Shown here piece by piece: positions 1 through 10,847 of a DNA stretch of 64,000 nt. Under the pieces are notes generated by a model that was given only the letters and a program-made list of their open reading frames with translations, was not told the DNA's origin and did no database searches. Position numbers and translations under genes: made by a program. The number at the start of each line of letters is the position of its first letter. Positions within the stretch are counted from its first letter, which is position 1. Source of the DNA: Rhodospirillaceae bacterium (lineage in GTDB: Bacteria; Pseudomonadota; Alphaproteobacteria; Kiloniellales; DSM-21159); NCBI GenBank assembly GCA_006969625.1, contig CP030885.1, positions 3,111,430 to 3,175,429 on the forward strand, read 5' to 3'.

Positions 1-360
1 GATGATCGCGTCGAACTCGGCCGCCATGCAGTCATCGAACTGGGAGAGCTGTCGCGGCAGGTTCTCGTAACCGCCGGCCTCGTAGAGCGTCATGTTGACG
101 CCCATGCGCTCGGCCTCGGTGACGATGCCATAGGCGACCGCGACCCAGAAGCTGTCCTTCATGTGCGGGAACAGAACGCACAGGTTCCACGGCTGCTCGG
201 CCTGCTCGAGCGGCACGTATTCCATCTCGACATTCTCGCCCGAGCTGGCGTCGAAGACCGTGACCGGCCACCACTGCTCCTGGGCCGAGACACTCGACGA
301 AAAGGCTGCAACGGCACCGGCCGTCAGGACAGCCAACGAGGTCGCAACTGTCTTTCTCAT
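1..360 (-). CDS. TorT-like periplasmic binding protein, 3' end outside window
   Basis: This is the first 120 residues of a leftward gene that continues past the left edge. Residues 1-27 form a clear signal peptide (MRKT, then a hydrophobic stretch ending in SVSA). The mature part reads WNLCVLFPHMKDSFWVAVAYGI, split here as WNLCVLFPHMKD and SFWVAVAYGI, followed by EAERMGV and YEAGGYENL. This matches the start of the periplasmic-binding fold in TorT, the protein that senses trimethylamine N-oxide for the TorS kinase, and of related sugar-type binding proteins. The ATG at 360 is the only start that gives an intact signal peptide. It diverges from the aminotransferase gene, with 178 bp between them. 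Whether a TorS-type kinase lies beyond the edge cannot be seen. The alternative is an ordinary ABC sugar-binding protein. Confidence 0.75.
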   Translation of the reverse strand, partial: MRKTVATSLAVLTAGAVAAFSSSVSAQEQWWPVTVFDASSGENVEMEYVPLEQAEQPWNLCVLFPHMKDSFWVAVAYGIVTEAERMGVNMTLYEAGGYENLPRQLSQFDDCMAAEFDAII

Positions 361-494
361 CCCATTGCACTCCCTGGTTACAAAGCGCTCGCACACGCCG
401 GTACCGCGCCCTTGTCGCGTTGCGTATCCGACACCAAGCCGCGCCGGCCTGTCAACGAGGCAGCCGCGTCTGGCGAAGGCAACAAACATGCTAT

Positions 495-506
495 ATGGTA
501 TCACAT
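495..506. promoter_or_regulatory. Candidate GntR operator, copy 1 (ATGGTATCACAT)
   Basis: The 12-mer lies in the divergent promoter region between the TorT-like gene and the aminotransferase, 32 bp before the aminotransferase ATG. The same core, RTATCACAT, recurs at 3250-3261 and 10710-10721, each time in a promoter region of this cluster. It is an imperfect palindrome of the size bound by FadR-type GntR proteins, and a GntR gene starts at 2011. Binding is inferred. Confidence 0.5.
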
Positions 507-538
507 GTCACATGCAATGGCGTCAGAGGCGGCGGAAA

Positions 539-1945
539 ATGGCGATTGAAGCGAACCACAACCTTTCGGTCCGGGAAATGGACATGCAGAGCGTGATGCA
601 TCCCTTCACGGCCCCCGCCATGCACATGCAGACCGGCCCGCGCATCATGGTTCGCGGCGACGGCTGCCGGCTCTACGACATCGACGGCCGCATATACCTG
701 GATGCCTTGGCGGGGCTGTGGTGCGTCAACGTCGGTTACGGACGTAGCGAGATCGTCCGGGCGCTCGCCGCGCAGGCCGAGGCACTGCCCTACTACCACG
801 GCTTCGCTTCGATGAGCACCGAGGCGCCGGCGCGGCTGGCCGACCGGCTGAAGCGCATGGCACCGGGCGACATGGCCCGTGTCTTCTTCGGCCTCTCCGG
901 CTCCGACGCCAACGACACTCAGGTCAAGCTGGTCTGGTACTACAACAACCTGCTCGGCCGCCCCGAGAAGAAGAAGATCGTCGCCCGCAAGCGAGCCTAC
1001 CACGGCGTCACGGTCGCTGTGGCGAGCCTGACGGGGCTGCCGGTGCTTCACGACGCCTTCGACCTGCCGCTCGCGCGGATGCTCCACACGGAGACGCCCC
1101 ACCACTACTGGAACGCGCCGGAAGGCATGGACGAGGAGAGTTTCTCGCGCCACCTGGCCGAGGAGCTCGATGCACTGATCGAGCGCGAGGGCCCGGATAC
1201 CGTCGCCGCCTTCATCGCCGAACCGGTTATGGGCGCCGGCGGCGTGATTGTGCCGCCGAAGGGGTACTTCCAGGAGATCCGGAAGGTGCTCGACAAGCAC
1301 GACGTCCTGATGATCGCCGACGAGGTGATCTGCGGATTCGGACGTCTGGGCGCAGACTTCGGCTGCCAGGTCTACGGCATCGAGCCGGACCTGATCAGCA
1401 TCGCCAAGGGGGTGACCAGCGGCTACGTGCCGCTGTCGGCCTGCCTGATCTCGGAAAAGGTCTGGCAGGTTCTCTCGGAACGCTCGGGGCATCTGGGCGT
1501 GTTCGGCCACGGCTACACCTACACCGCTCATCCTGTGTCCTGCGCCGCGGCGATGGCGAACCTGGACATCATGGAGCGCGAAGCCTTGACCGCCCGCGCG
1601 GCTGAAGTCGGCCCCTACATGCAGCAGCGCCTGCGCGCCACCTTCAGCGACCACTCGATCGTCGGGGAGGTGCGCGGCCTCGGCCTGATCGCGGCGGTGG
1701 AACTGGTGCGCGACCCGGCCCGCAAGGCGGCCTTCGACCCCAAGCTGATGGTCGCCCAACGCGTCGCCCGCCGCGCCCTGGAGCACGGTCTCGTCACCCG
1801 CGCCCTGCCGAACGGCGAAGCCCTTGCATTCTCGCCGCCGCTGATTATCGAACGGGCGGAGATCGACGAAGCGGTGGAAACCTTGAACCGCTGTATCGAC
1901 GGCGTTCGCGGCGAACTGAGTCGCGAGGGCGTTCGTCTACCCTAG
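539..1945 (+). CDS. Class III aminotransferase (omega-amino acid:pyruvate type)
   Basis: PLP-dependent fold-type I enzyme of 468 residues, the usual length for omega-amino acid:pyruvate or putrescine/taurine-type aminotransferases. The N-terminus (HPFTAPAMHM, then DGRIYLDALAGLWCVNVGYG) is characteristic. FFGLSGSDAND is the phosphate-binding loop. IADEVICGFGRLG carries the Asp that contacts the PLP ring nitrogen. Lys290 in SIAKGVTSGY should form the Schiff base. The ATG at 539 is preferred because the family N-terminus begins about there; the frame stays open upstream, but that part has no family resemblance. An in-frame ATG at 578 is the alternative. A GntR gene follows 65 bp downstream on the same strand. 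It probably moves an amino group from an amine or beta/omega-amino acid to pyruvate; the substrate is unknown. Confidence 0.9.
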   Translation: MAIEANHNLSVREMDMQSVMHPFTAPAMHMQTGPRIMVRGDGCRLYDIDGRIYLDALAGLWCVNVGYGRSEIVRALAAQAEALPYYHGFASMSTEAPARLADRLKRMAPGDMARVFFGLSGSDANDTQVKLVWYYNNLLGRPEKKKIVARKRAYHGVTVAVASLTGLPVLHDAFDLPLARMLHTETPHHYWNAPEGMDEESFSRHLAEELDALIEREGPDTVAAFIAEPVMGAGGVIVPPKGYFQEIRKVLDKHDVLMIADEVICGFGRLGADFGCQVYGIEPDLISIAKGVTSGYVPLSACLISEKVWQVLSERSGHLGVFGHGYTYTAHPVSCAAAMANLDIMEREALTARAAEVGPYMQQRLRATFSDHSIVGEVRGLGLIAAVELVRDPARKAAFDPKLMVAQRVARRALEHGLVTRALPNGEALAFSPPLIIERAEIDEAVETLNRCIDGVRGELSREGVRLP

Positions 1946-2010
1946 GTAAATGATGTAGAGCGAACTAGTCTGCGGGCTGCGTTTGGTGAGAACAGCGAAA
2001 AAGGCGGCCG

Positions 2011-2682
2011 ATGGCAGATAGCGCCGTGGGTATTCGCGAGGTGCGTCGTGACACCTTGCGGACCCGGGTCTACGAACAGCTCCGTTCCGCGATCATGCGC
2101 GGCAGCTTCGAGCCGGGACAGGCCCTGACCGTGCGCGGCCTGGCCGAGGCATTCGGAACCAGTCCGACGCCGGTGCGCGAAGCCTTGCAGCAGCTCACCG
2201 CCGAGAACGCGCTGGCGGCCGAGCCGAACAAGTCCTATCGCGTCCCGCTGATGACGGGCGAGCGCTTCGTCGACCTGCGCGACGTCCGCGCCGCCTTGGA
2301 AGGGCTGGCGGCGCGCAAGGCGACGCGCGTCATCACCGAGGCGCAAATTCGCAAGTTGGAGCAGATCAACGAGCGCATGCTCCGCGCGATCGCCAAGAAG
2401 GACAAGAAGGGCTACCTCGCCACCAACGAACTGTTTCACTTCGGCATCTACGAGGCGGCACAGGCGCCGATCCTCCTGCAGACGATCCGCAGTCTCTGGA
2501 TCCAGATCGGTCCGACGCTCAACGTGCTGTTCAACGACATCAACGTGGTCGAGGGCCTCAACGACTATCACGCAGCCGCCCTGCAGGCGCTACGCGACGG
2601 CGACGAGGAGGCAGCGGCGCGAGCCATCTCGCAGGATATCCTGGCCGCCGGCGCCTTCATCGAGAAGGAAACCACGGAGTGA
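2011..2682 (+). CDS. GntR-family transcriptional regulator (FadR/FCD subfamily)
   Basis: A 223-residue protein. Residues 14-80 are a GntR winged helix: LRTRVYEQLRSAIMRG, LTVRGLAEAFGTSPTPVREAL, then the wing. Residues 87-220 are an all-helical FCD ligand-binding domain beginning RFVDLRDVRAALEGLAARKA. FCD regulators bind small carboxylates or amino acids and usually control the neighbouring catabolic genes. The gene lies 65 bp after the aminotransferase and may be cotranscribed with it. The repeated ATGRTATCACAT motif at three nearby promoters is the likely target. Family assignment is firm; the inducer and target are inference. Confidence 0.92.
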   Translation: MADSAVGIREVRRDTLRTRVYEQLRSAIMRGSFEPGQALTVRGLAEAFGTSPTPVREALQQLTAENALAAEPNKSYRVPLMTGERFVDLRDVRAALEGLAARKATRVITEAQIRKLEQINERMLRAIAKKDKKGYLATNELFHFGIYEAAQAPILLQTIRSLWIQIGPTLNVLFNDINVVEGLNDYHAAALQALRDGDEEAAARAISQDILAAGAFIEKETTE

Positions 2683-2865
2683 CGCGCGCCGGTCGGGTCG
2701 CGCGCCATCGCCGCTCCCTCTCCGCCCAGCAACTTCGTCTCGCGGCGGTCGAAGCCGCCATGGTCTCGCGGGCCGGGGTGGCGCCGACCTCGACGCCGGG
2801 CCGCTCGGCCGCGTCGCAGCAAATCGTGGCGGGCATTGCCGATCTGCCATCCCTCCGGGAGCGGG

Positions 2866-3156
2866 TCAGCCCTTGAGCTCGACCTCGATAAAGGCGACCT
2901 CGGACTCGCCGCGGTTGATAACGTTGTGCGAGACGCCCTTCGGCCGGACGTAGGAGACGCCGAGCTTCAGCTCGGACTGCGTCACCGTGCCATCGTCTGA
3001 CACCATCTCCAGCATGCCGGGCACGATCGGCACCACCACATAGTCGTACTCGTGGACATGATGTCCGGTCTCGCTGCCCGGCGGAAAGCGCCACTCCATC
3101 ACCCGCACCCGCTCGTTTTCGTTCTGCACCGTCCCTGTTGCCATCGCGAGGTCCAT
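2866..3156 (-). CDS. Small single-domain cupin protein
   Basis: A 96-residue protein made almost entirely of one cupin barrel. The first cupin motif is FPPGSETGHHVHEYDYV with His32, His33 and His35 as likely metal ligands. The second is GVSHNVINRGES with His77. The ATG at 3156 has a good ribosome site (AGAGGAG about 8 bases upstream); a second Met at residue 6 is the alternative. It is convergent with the GntR gene, with 183 bp between them in which I see no gene, and it diverges from the dehydrogenase operon across a region holding copy 2 of the shared motif. Such lone cupins can be isomerases, dioxygenases or sensors, and the sequence alone does not decide. Confidence 0.75.
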   Translation of the reverse strand: MDLAMATGTVQNENERVRVMEWRFPPGSETGHHVHEYDYVVVPIVPGMLEMVSDDGTVTQSELKLGVSYVRPKGVSHNVINRGESEVAFIEVELKG

Positions 3157-3249
3157 CGCCGACGCCCTCTCCTCTGTGCTGTCCGCTCTCCCGTTCGATC
3201 TTCAGGCGCATGGGCCGTCGACCCTTGCGCCGGTCCACCGCCACCTGAA

Positions 3250-3261
3250 AAGATATCACAT
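3250..3261. promoter_or_regulatory. Candidate GntR operator, copy 2 (AAGATATCACAT)
   Basis: This copy sits between the divergent cupin and dehydrogenase genes, 67 bp before the ATG at 3328. It differs from the copy at 10710 by one base. An adjoining ATATACCA extends the AT-rich dyad. It is read as an operator because of its position and recurrence; no binding evidence exists. Confidence 0.5.
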
Positions 3262-3327
3262 ATACCAACGTCAATGCGCGGCACCCGTCGTCCCGTCGGT
3301 GAGGCTCGCGCCGTCCGAGGGGGAGTG

Positions 3328-3876
3328 ATGACGGACACGACGCACGCGCGCCTGGCACTCACGGCGCGGGAGATGCGCTGCCTCGGCGCGCTCGCCGAAG
3401 CGCTCTACCCGGAAACGCCCGAGGGACCCGGCGCCCAGGCGCTCGGTGCGCCGGCCTATATCGACCGCGCACTCGCGGGCGCCTACCGGACGCAGCTTCC
3501 GCTCTACAAGGCCGGCCTCGCCGGTCTCGACCGCCTGGCGGCTGCCCACGAGGCCACGTCGTTCTGTGCGCTTCCCGAAAAGCGACGGATCAACGTCGTC
3601 GCCGCTCATGACGGCGTGTTGCGCGGACGGCCGCCGAGCGACGATCCGGACACCGCCTTGCTGGAGCGCTTCGTCGCCGTCGCCCGGCAGCATGTCATCG
3701 AAGGCGTCTTCGCCGATCCCGCCTACGGCGGGAACCGGGCGATGGGCGGCTGGCGCGCGATCGGCTTTCCGGGCGCGCAGTGGGGCTACGGAGCCGAGGC
3801 CCAGAGGCGGGATTTCGACGCCACAGTCCTGACCCCCAAGACCCTCGCCGACGTGGATCCGGACGCGCAGCGATGA
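3328..3876 (+). CDS. Gluconate 2-dehydrogenase subunit 3 family protein
   Basis: A 182-residue protein of the small gamma-type subunit family that partners GMC-type membrane dehydrogenases. Typical features are LTAREMRCLGALAEALYP near the start, a helical middle, and the C-terminal GGNRAMGGWRAIGFPGAQWGY, split here as GGNRAMGGWRAI and GFPGAQWGY. The ATG follows a strong GGGGGAG site; a GTG three bases upstream is also possible. Known family members often carry a Tat signal that exports the folded complex. None is visible here, so this complex may stay in the cytoplasm. The stop overlaps the start of the GMC gene (ATGA), so the two are translationally coupled. No cytochrome c third subunit is present. 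Confidence 0.85.
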   Translation: MTDTTHARLALTAREMRCLGALAEALYPETPEGPGAQALGAPAYIDRALAGAYRTQLPLYKAGLAGLDRLAAAHEATSFCALPEKRRINVVAAHDGVLRGRPPSDDPDTALLERFVAVARQHVIEGVFADPAYGGNRAMGGWRAIGFPGAQWGYGAEAQRRDFDATVLTPKTLADVDPDAQR

Positions 3877-5603
3877 GCAAGACACGCGATACGGCCGATG
3901 TCGTCCTGGTCGGTTTGGGCGCCTCGGGATGCATCCTCGCCAAGGAGCTGACCGAGGCGGGCTTCCGCGTGATCGCCCTGGAGCGCGGACCCGAATTCGC
4001 CGACAGCGACTTCCTCGATAAGTTCGACGAGCTGCGCTACCACGTGCGCCTGGACATCTCGCCGAACATGGAGACGGCGCCGGTCACCTGGCGCCCCGAC
4101 GCCCGCAGCGAGGCGCGCCTGCTTCCCTGGGGCACCGGCCCGCTGCACATCGGCCCGCTGTTCCTGCCGCCGTCGCTCGGCACCGGCGGCGGCACCGTCC
4201 ACTACTCGGCCTGGCACTGGCGCCACCAGCCGAGCGAATTCCGCATGGCAAGCACGATCCGCGAGGCTTTCGGCAAGCGCCCGCTGCCCGACGACCTCGA
4301 GCTGCGCGACTGGCCGATCGATTACGATGCGCTCGAGCCGCACTACGACCGGGTCGATTGGGAGATCGGGGTATCGGGCAAGGCCGGCAACGTCGCCGGC
4401 ACCCCCCGCTCCGGCGGCAACCCGTTCGAGCCATACCGGCAGCGCGACTACCCCATGCCGCCGCTGCGTGCAGGCGCGGCCGACGCCGACTTCGCACGGG
4501 CAGCGGAAGAGCTGGGCTACAATCCCTTTCCGGCGCCCCTGGCAATCTCCTCCGAGCCTTTCGCCGGCTACGGTGGATGCACCTACTGCGGATTCTGCCG
4601 CGACTTCCCCTGCCACGTCGGCGCCAAGGCTTCGGCCGCACAGCGCCTCCTGCCGCAGGCGCTGGCGACCGGGAACCTGGAGATCCGCGCCAACGCCGTG
4701 GCCACGCGGGTCGACTTCGATGCCGACGGCAAGGCCAGCGGCGTGGCGTACCGGGACGCCGAAGGCCGCGAGCGGCAGGTTTCCGGCGCGACCGTCATCC
4801 TGGCGGCGTATTCGCTCGAGAATGTCCGGCTGCTGCTCGCCTCGGGCTACGACGACCCGATGCTGGGCAAGCGCTACATGACGCACAACTACGGTTGGTT
4901 CACCGGCACGCTCGACTACTGGACCAACCCCTTCGTCGGGCCGGCCGGGACGGCCAGCGCCTTCGACGACCTGAACGCCGAGCGCGGCATCGACCCGGAG
5001 CGCGAAGTCTTCTGGGGCACCGCCTTCATCGGCTTCACCGGCGACCTGCAGCCGATAGAGGCGAGCCGCAACCTGCCACCGGAGGTGCCGCCCTACGGCG
5101 CGGACTTCAAGCGGTGGTTTGCGGACAACTACCGACGCTACTTCTCGATCTATTCGCAGACCGCGTCGCTGCCGGCCAAGGACTGCTACCTGGACCTGGA
5201 CCCGCAGCGGCGCGACGCCTTCGGCCAGCCGGCGCTGCGGATCACCCATCGCTGGAAGCAGCGCGACGTGAGCGCCGTTGCCTGGTCCAACGAGATCAAG
5301 GCGCAGGTGGCCGAGCGCATGCCCTTCCGCCAGACTTGGCAGGCACCGGCCGAGGCCGCCTATCACGTCTCCACCCACGAGGTCGGCGGCCATGTGATGG
5401 GTGAAGATCCGGCCGACTCCGTGGTCGACCGCTTCCAGCGCGCACACAGGGCACCCAACCTGTTCTTGGTCGGCGGCGGCTCCTTCCCGACGCTCGGCTC
5501 CTACAACCCGACGCATACGATCCAGGCGCTGGCGTACTGGACCGCCGAGCACATCAAGGCCGAGGCCGGCGTCCGGCCCACAAGCGGGAGAGAAGGGAAA
5601 TGA
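3873..5603 (+). CDS. GMC-family FAD dehydrogenase (gluconate 2-dehydrogenase alpha type)
   Basis: A 576-residue flavoprotein. The FAD-binding motif GLGASGCILAKELTEAG lies near residues 12-28. The C-terminal GMC signature has the catalytic pair in HEVGGHVMGED and SYNPTHTIQALAYW. A cysteine cluster, CTYCGFCRDFPC (Cys236, 239, 242, 247), resembles the iron-sulfur motif of FAD-dependent sugar and polyol dehydrogenases that pass electrons to a small subunit and cytochrome. It overlaps the subunit-3 gene by 4 bp, and its stop overlaps the DMT transporter start. The probable reaction is oxidation of an alcohol or aldose to ketone or lactone. The substrate is unknown and the electron acceptor is not encoded here. 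Confidence 0.9.
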   Translation: MSKTRDTADVVLVGLGASGCILAKELTEAGFRVIALERGPEFADSDFLDKFDELRYHVRLDISPNMETAPVTWRPDARSEARLLPWGTGPLHIGPLFLPPSLGTGGGTVHYSAWHWRHQPSEFRMASTIREAFGKRPLPDDLELRDWPIDYDALEPHYDRVDWEIGVSGKAGNVAGTPRSGGNPFEPYRQRDYPMPPLRAGAADADFARAAEELGYNPFPAPLAISSEPFAGYGGCTYCGFCRDFPCHVGAKASAAQRLLPQALATGNLEIRANAVATRVDFDADGKASGVAYRDAEGRERQVSGATVILAAYSLENVRLLLASGYDDPMLGKRYMTHNYGWFTGTLDYWTNPFVGPAGTASAFDDLNAERGIDPEREVFWGTAFIGFTGDLQPIEASRNLPPEVPPYGADFKRWFADNYRRYFSIYSQTASLPAKDCYLDLDPQRRDAFGQPALRITHRWKQRDVSAVAWSNEIKAQVAERMPFRQTWQAPAEAAYHVSTHEVGGHVMGEDPADSVVDRFQRAHRAPNLFLVGGGSFPTLGSYNPTHTIQALAYWTAEHIKAEAGVRPTSGREGK

Positions 5604-6541
5604 GCGTGATGACAGGCGGCGAGCGGCGTGTCGCGGTGGCCATGCTCGTGGCCGCGGCGGCGACCTACGGCGGCATATTCTCGGCCAGCAAGGCCGCCGC
5701 AACGCTGGGCTGGCCGCCCTTGGCCTTCGCCTTCGCGCAGTCTCTGGGCGCGGGCCTGGTGCTGCTTGCCTACTGCCTGGTCTTCGCCGGCGGGCTGCCG
5801 CTGTCGCGCCGGCACCTGCTCAGCTACTTCGTGATCGGCGGGCTGGTGATCGGCCTGCCCCAGACGCTGCTGACCTGGGTGGCGCCGAACCTGACGGCCG
5901 GCATGATGACGCTGGTTCTGGCGCTCGCGCCGCCGCTCACCTTCGTTTTCGCCAGCCTCCTGCGCATCGACCGCTTCACCCTGCGTGGCCTGCTGGGGAT
6001 CGGCATCAGCTTCCTTGGGATCGTCGTACTCGTCGGGCCGGGCTCCGACCTCGCGCGCAGCGGCGACGTGGTCTGGTTCCTCCTGGCGCTTCTGGCACCG
6101 GTCTGCTTCGCCGGTTCGAACGTCGCGACCGCCCTGCTGCGCCCGCCGGCAACCACTTCGACGGCCATGGCCGCCGGCATGCTGCTCGGCTCGGCCGTCA
6201 TGCTGGTACCGGCGATCCTGGTCAGCGCAAGCGCGCCGCTGCCGATGACGGCGGACCTTGCGATATGGACGCCGGGATTGCTGGCCATGGCGATCAACGT
6301 CGTCTTCATCCTGCTCTATTTCGAGATCATCCGCCGCGCCGGCCCGACCTTCTTCTCCCAATTCAACTACCTGGCCGTGGTCGCCGGCGTGCTCTGGGGC
6401 ATGGCGCTGTTCGGCGAACAGCCGGGCTGGCATTTCTGGGCGGCCTTCGCGCTGATGCTGATCGGCATCCGCGTCACCCTGACCGCCACAAAGCCTGCCG
6501 AGGGCCCTGCCGAGCACGACGCACCGGCCCCGCCCCAGTAG
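5600..6541 (+). CDS. EamA/DMT-family transporter
   Basis: A 313-residue membrane protein with about ten transmembrane helices arranged as two EamA repeats (roughly residues 10-140 and 155-295). The start overlaps the GMC stop by 4 bp (ATGA), making it the third gene of a tight operon. DMT proteins export or import amino acids, nucleotides or other small metabolites. Here the link to a dehydrogenase pair suggests movement of that pathway's substrate or product. The C-terminal tail after the last helix is short and charged. Confidence 0.88.
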   Translation: MSVMTGGERRVAVAMLVAAAATYGGIFSASKAAATLGWPPLAFAFAQSLGAGLVLLAYCLVFAGGLPLSRRHLLSYFVIGGLVIGLPQTLLTWVAPNLTAGMMTLVLALAPPLTFVFASLLRIDRFTLRGLLGIGISFLGIVVLVGPGSDLARSGDVVWFLLALLAPVCFAGSNVATALLRPPATTSTAMAAGMLLGSAVMLVPAILVSASAPLPMTADLAIWTPGLLAMAINVVFILLYFEIIRRAGPTFFSQFNYLAVVAGVLWGMALFGEQPGWHFWAAFALMLIGIRVTLTATKPAEGPAEHDAPAPPQ

Positions 6542-6564
6542 CGAGTTGCGGCTCGAACGAAGAA

Positions 6565-6592
6565 GGGGCGCAGGTCGACCGACCGACGCCCC
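6565..6592. terminator. Possible bidirectional terminator hairpin
   Basis: GGGGCG at 6565-6570 pairs with CGCCCC at 6587-6592, with an internal GGTC/GACC dyad. It lies in the short convergent gap between the DMT transporter and hyuA. No T-run follows on either strand, so termination is uncertain. Confidence 0.35.
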
Positions 6593-6617
6593 CACTCGTG
6601 TCTTCGCCGGCCCGCAG

Positions 6618-8693
<2,076 letters not shown>

Positions 8694-8852
8694 CGAACTC
8701 CCCCAAGATCCGGCCGCCGCACGCCGCGCGGGCGCACGCCGGGCCCTATGCCGTCAATCGATCGGCTTGTGGTGTGGGCCGACCCGGTGCGTCGGAGCAT
8801 GCAGGCGCAAACACCAGCCCCGGCCCGCTTCGCGTGAGAAACGGCGCGCCCG

Positions 8853-10625
8853 CTACTCGGCCGCCATCGCGGCCGAGGCGCGCAGCTTTTCGGTCGCCGC
8901 GCGGTCGACCTCGAGCGCGTCCGCGTCGCTGAAGACCACGCCGTAGTCCTCCCGCGCGCCCTCGATCGAGACCAGCCGGTTGCGCACGTCCTCGACCACC
9001 TTGTCGATGTCGCGCTCGTACGCATTGCCGTAGCCGCCACCGCCTGGGTTCATGTTGGCGGCCCGCTCGCCCGGTTCGATCGTGGCAATGATGTTCGTCT
9101 TGACCTTCTCGTGCCCCGTCTTGCGGTGCAGGTGCACCGTGCCGACCTTGGGCTCGACCATCTTCGACTTCGCGCCGGCCGCACCGATCGCCGGGATTCG
9201 CCGGCCCTCGCCGAAGGTGATGAAGGTCATCGGCTTGTCGAGCGGCTCGACCTCCCAGCAGGTGCCGGAGCCGCCACGGTACTTGCCGGCCCCGCCGCTG
9301 TCGGTCATCAGGCTGTAGCGGTGGATGACGATCGGATAGGAGTACTCCAGAAGCTCGATGTCGCCGGAGGTCAGCGCGCCGAAGGTGCATTCGGGGCCGC
9401 AGGCATGCCATCCGTCCTGCTTTGGCGTCGCACCGGCCCCGCAGATGATCGAGGCCAGCACCATCGTCACGTATTCCTCGTCGTTGCGGGTGTCCCAGCC
9501 GGCAATGTTGCAGCCGTTGGCGTGGCCCCAGGATGCCATCACCCGGTCCGGGGCCGCCTTTTCGAAGGCCAGGCGCACCGCGTCGGTCAGGGTCTCCATC
9601 GGCGTGGTGGTGCAGTTCGCGTGCGGCGCCGGCTCGACCGCGTTGCACAGCGTGCCCTTCTCGCCCATGTCGACCGAGATGCAGCGGTACATGCCCTCGT
9701 TGTAGGGCGGTGGAAGCTGGGCGAACATCATCACGCCCAGGTAGACGCCCGAATAGGAATTCCCCTCATAAGAGTTGATGAAGTAGGGGACCTGCGGCGG
9801 GCTGTCGATGCGGATGTGGCACGCATCGCCCTTGATGGTGACCTCGGCGCTGATGTCGAGGTCGCCGAGGCCGTGGCCGGCGTCCTCCACGGTCGCGGTG
9901 CCGTGGTAGGTGCCGTCGGGAATGGAGCCGATCAGCGAGCGCATGTGCTTGTCGGCCATGTCCATCAGTTCGTCGATGCAGGCCTGCACCTCCTCGACGC
10001 CGTACTTGTCGAGCAGCGCGATCAGGTTGCGCTCGCCGACCTGGACCGCACCCAGCATGGCGTTGAAGTCGCCTTCCTGGTCGCGCCGGGCGCGCATGTT
10101 GGTCCAGAGCATGTTGAGGATGTCGTAGCGCTTGACGCCCTTGTCGTAGATCTTGATCGGCGGGATGCGCAGCCCCTCCGCGTAGATCTCCTTGGCGTCC
10201 GGGTTGTAGCCCGCCGGCACAGGACCGCCGATGTCGGTCAGGTGGCCCTTCGACACCGTCCAGAACACCAGCTCGCCGTCGTAGAACACCGGCTTGTACA
10301 TGCAGGTGTCGATCATGTGGGACCCCATGTAGGCGGGGTCGTTGTGCAGGATGACGTCGCCCGGGTGGATGTCGTCGCCGAAGTACTCGGCCACGCACTT
10401 CATCGCCGGGATCAGCGAGCCGAGGTGGATCGCGATGTCCTGGCCTTGAAGGATCATCTCCGGCTTGTGGTTGAACAGCGCGTTCGAATAGTCGTGCGCC
10501 AGGTTGAACACCGAGGACCGCGCCGTTTTCTCCAGCGCCAACGTCATCTCGCGCTGGGTCGTCTCCAGTGCGCCGCGCACAACCGAAAGCGTAATCGGGT
10601 CCACCTTGCGTGCCGTTGCAGCCAT
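8853..10625 (-). CDS. hyuB: Hydantoinase subunit B (N-methylhydantoinase B type)
   Basis: A 590-residue partner of HyuA. The family signature begins ITLSVVRGALETTQREM, continues through VFNLAHDYSNALFNH and HPGDVILHNDPAYMGSHMID (split as HPGDVILHNDP and AYMGSHMID), and ends GERAANMNPGGGGYGNAYERD. The HNDP region holds conserved metal-binding residues in acetone carboxylase and hydantoinase relatives. It is the promoter-proximal gene of the hyuBA operon; copy 3 of the shared motif lies about 85 bp upstream of its start. Together with the aminotransferase and dehydrogenase genes it suggests breakdown of a cyclic amide to an amino acid. Confidence 0.92.
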   Translation of the reverse strand: MAATARKVDPITLSVVRGALETTQREMTLALEKTARSSVFNLAHDYSNALFNHKPEMILQGQDIAIHLGSLIPAMKCVAEYFGDDIHPGDVILHNDPAYMGSHMIDTCMYKPVFYDGELVFWTVSKGHLTDIGGPVPAGYNPDAKEIYAEGLRIPPIKIYDKGVKRYDILNMLWTNMRARRDQEGDFNAMLGAVQVGERNLIALLDKYGVEEVQACIDELMDMADKHMRSLIGSIPDGTYHGTATVEDAGHGLGDLDISAEVTIKGDACHIRIDSPPQVPYFINSYEGNSYSGVYLGVMMFAQLPPPYNEGMYRCISVDMGEKGTLCNAVEPAPHANCTTTPMETLTDAVRLAFEKAAPDRVMASWGHANGCNIAGWDTRNDEEYVTMVLASIICGAGATPKQDGWHACGPECTFGALTSGDIELLEYSYPIVIHRYSLMTDSGGAGKYRGGSGTCWEVEPLDKPMTFITFGEGRRIPAIGAAGAKSKMVEPKVGTVHLHRKTGHEKVKTNIIATIEPGERAANMNPGGGGYGNAYERDIDKVVEDVRNRLVSIEGAREDYGVVFSDADALEVDRAATEKLRASAAMAAE

Positions 10626-10709
10626 GTCTCGCCTCGCACTCCCAGTTCGAACTCGGCCCTCGATGCCGGACCGGAGAGTGCCGGCGGCATACGGGCATAT
10701 TGTGGGTAG

Positions 10710-10721
10710 ATGATATCACAT
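10710..10721. promoter_or_regulatory. Candidate GntR operator, copy 3 (ATGATATCACAT)
   Basis: This copy sits in the 222-bp divergent region between hyuB (start 10625) and the AraC gene (start 10848). It is the most symmetric of the three: ATGATATCAT is a perfect palindrome apart from the inserted CAC. It could serve the GntR protein encoded at 2011, or the adjacent AraC regulator. Confidence 0.5.
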
Positions 10722-10847
10722 CCGGGATGGTCGGTCTTGACGCCGAGTGCGTGAGAATTTGTCACTCAGTGCATGGCGGCGCGCCGATCGGCCCCTTGGC
10801 CTGCGGCAATGGGCTGGTCTAGGCTTCAGCAGTAGCGGGAGGCTGCA

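Noticed and set aside
161..538. N-terminal extension of the aminotransferase
   Set aside because: The frame stays open to 161 but overlaps the divergent TorT-like gene and its promoter and shows no family similarity.
3786..5702. Very long open frame (638 codons) antisense to the GMC dehydrogenase
   Set aside because: It mirrors the dehydrogenase, is rich in Arg/Val/Gly/Asp without any family motif, and is explained by high GC. Similar antisense frames at 6546-8837, 9111-10709, 15758-18013 and 60997-63861 were rejected for the same reason.
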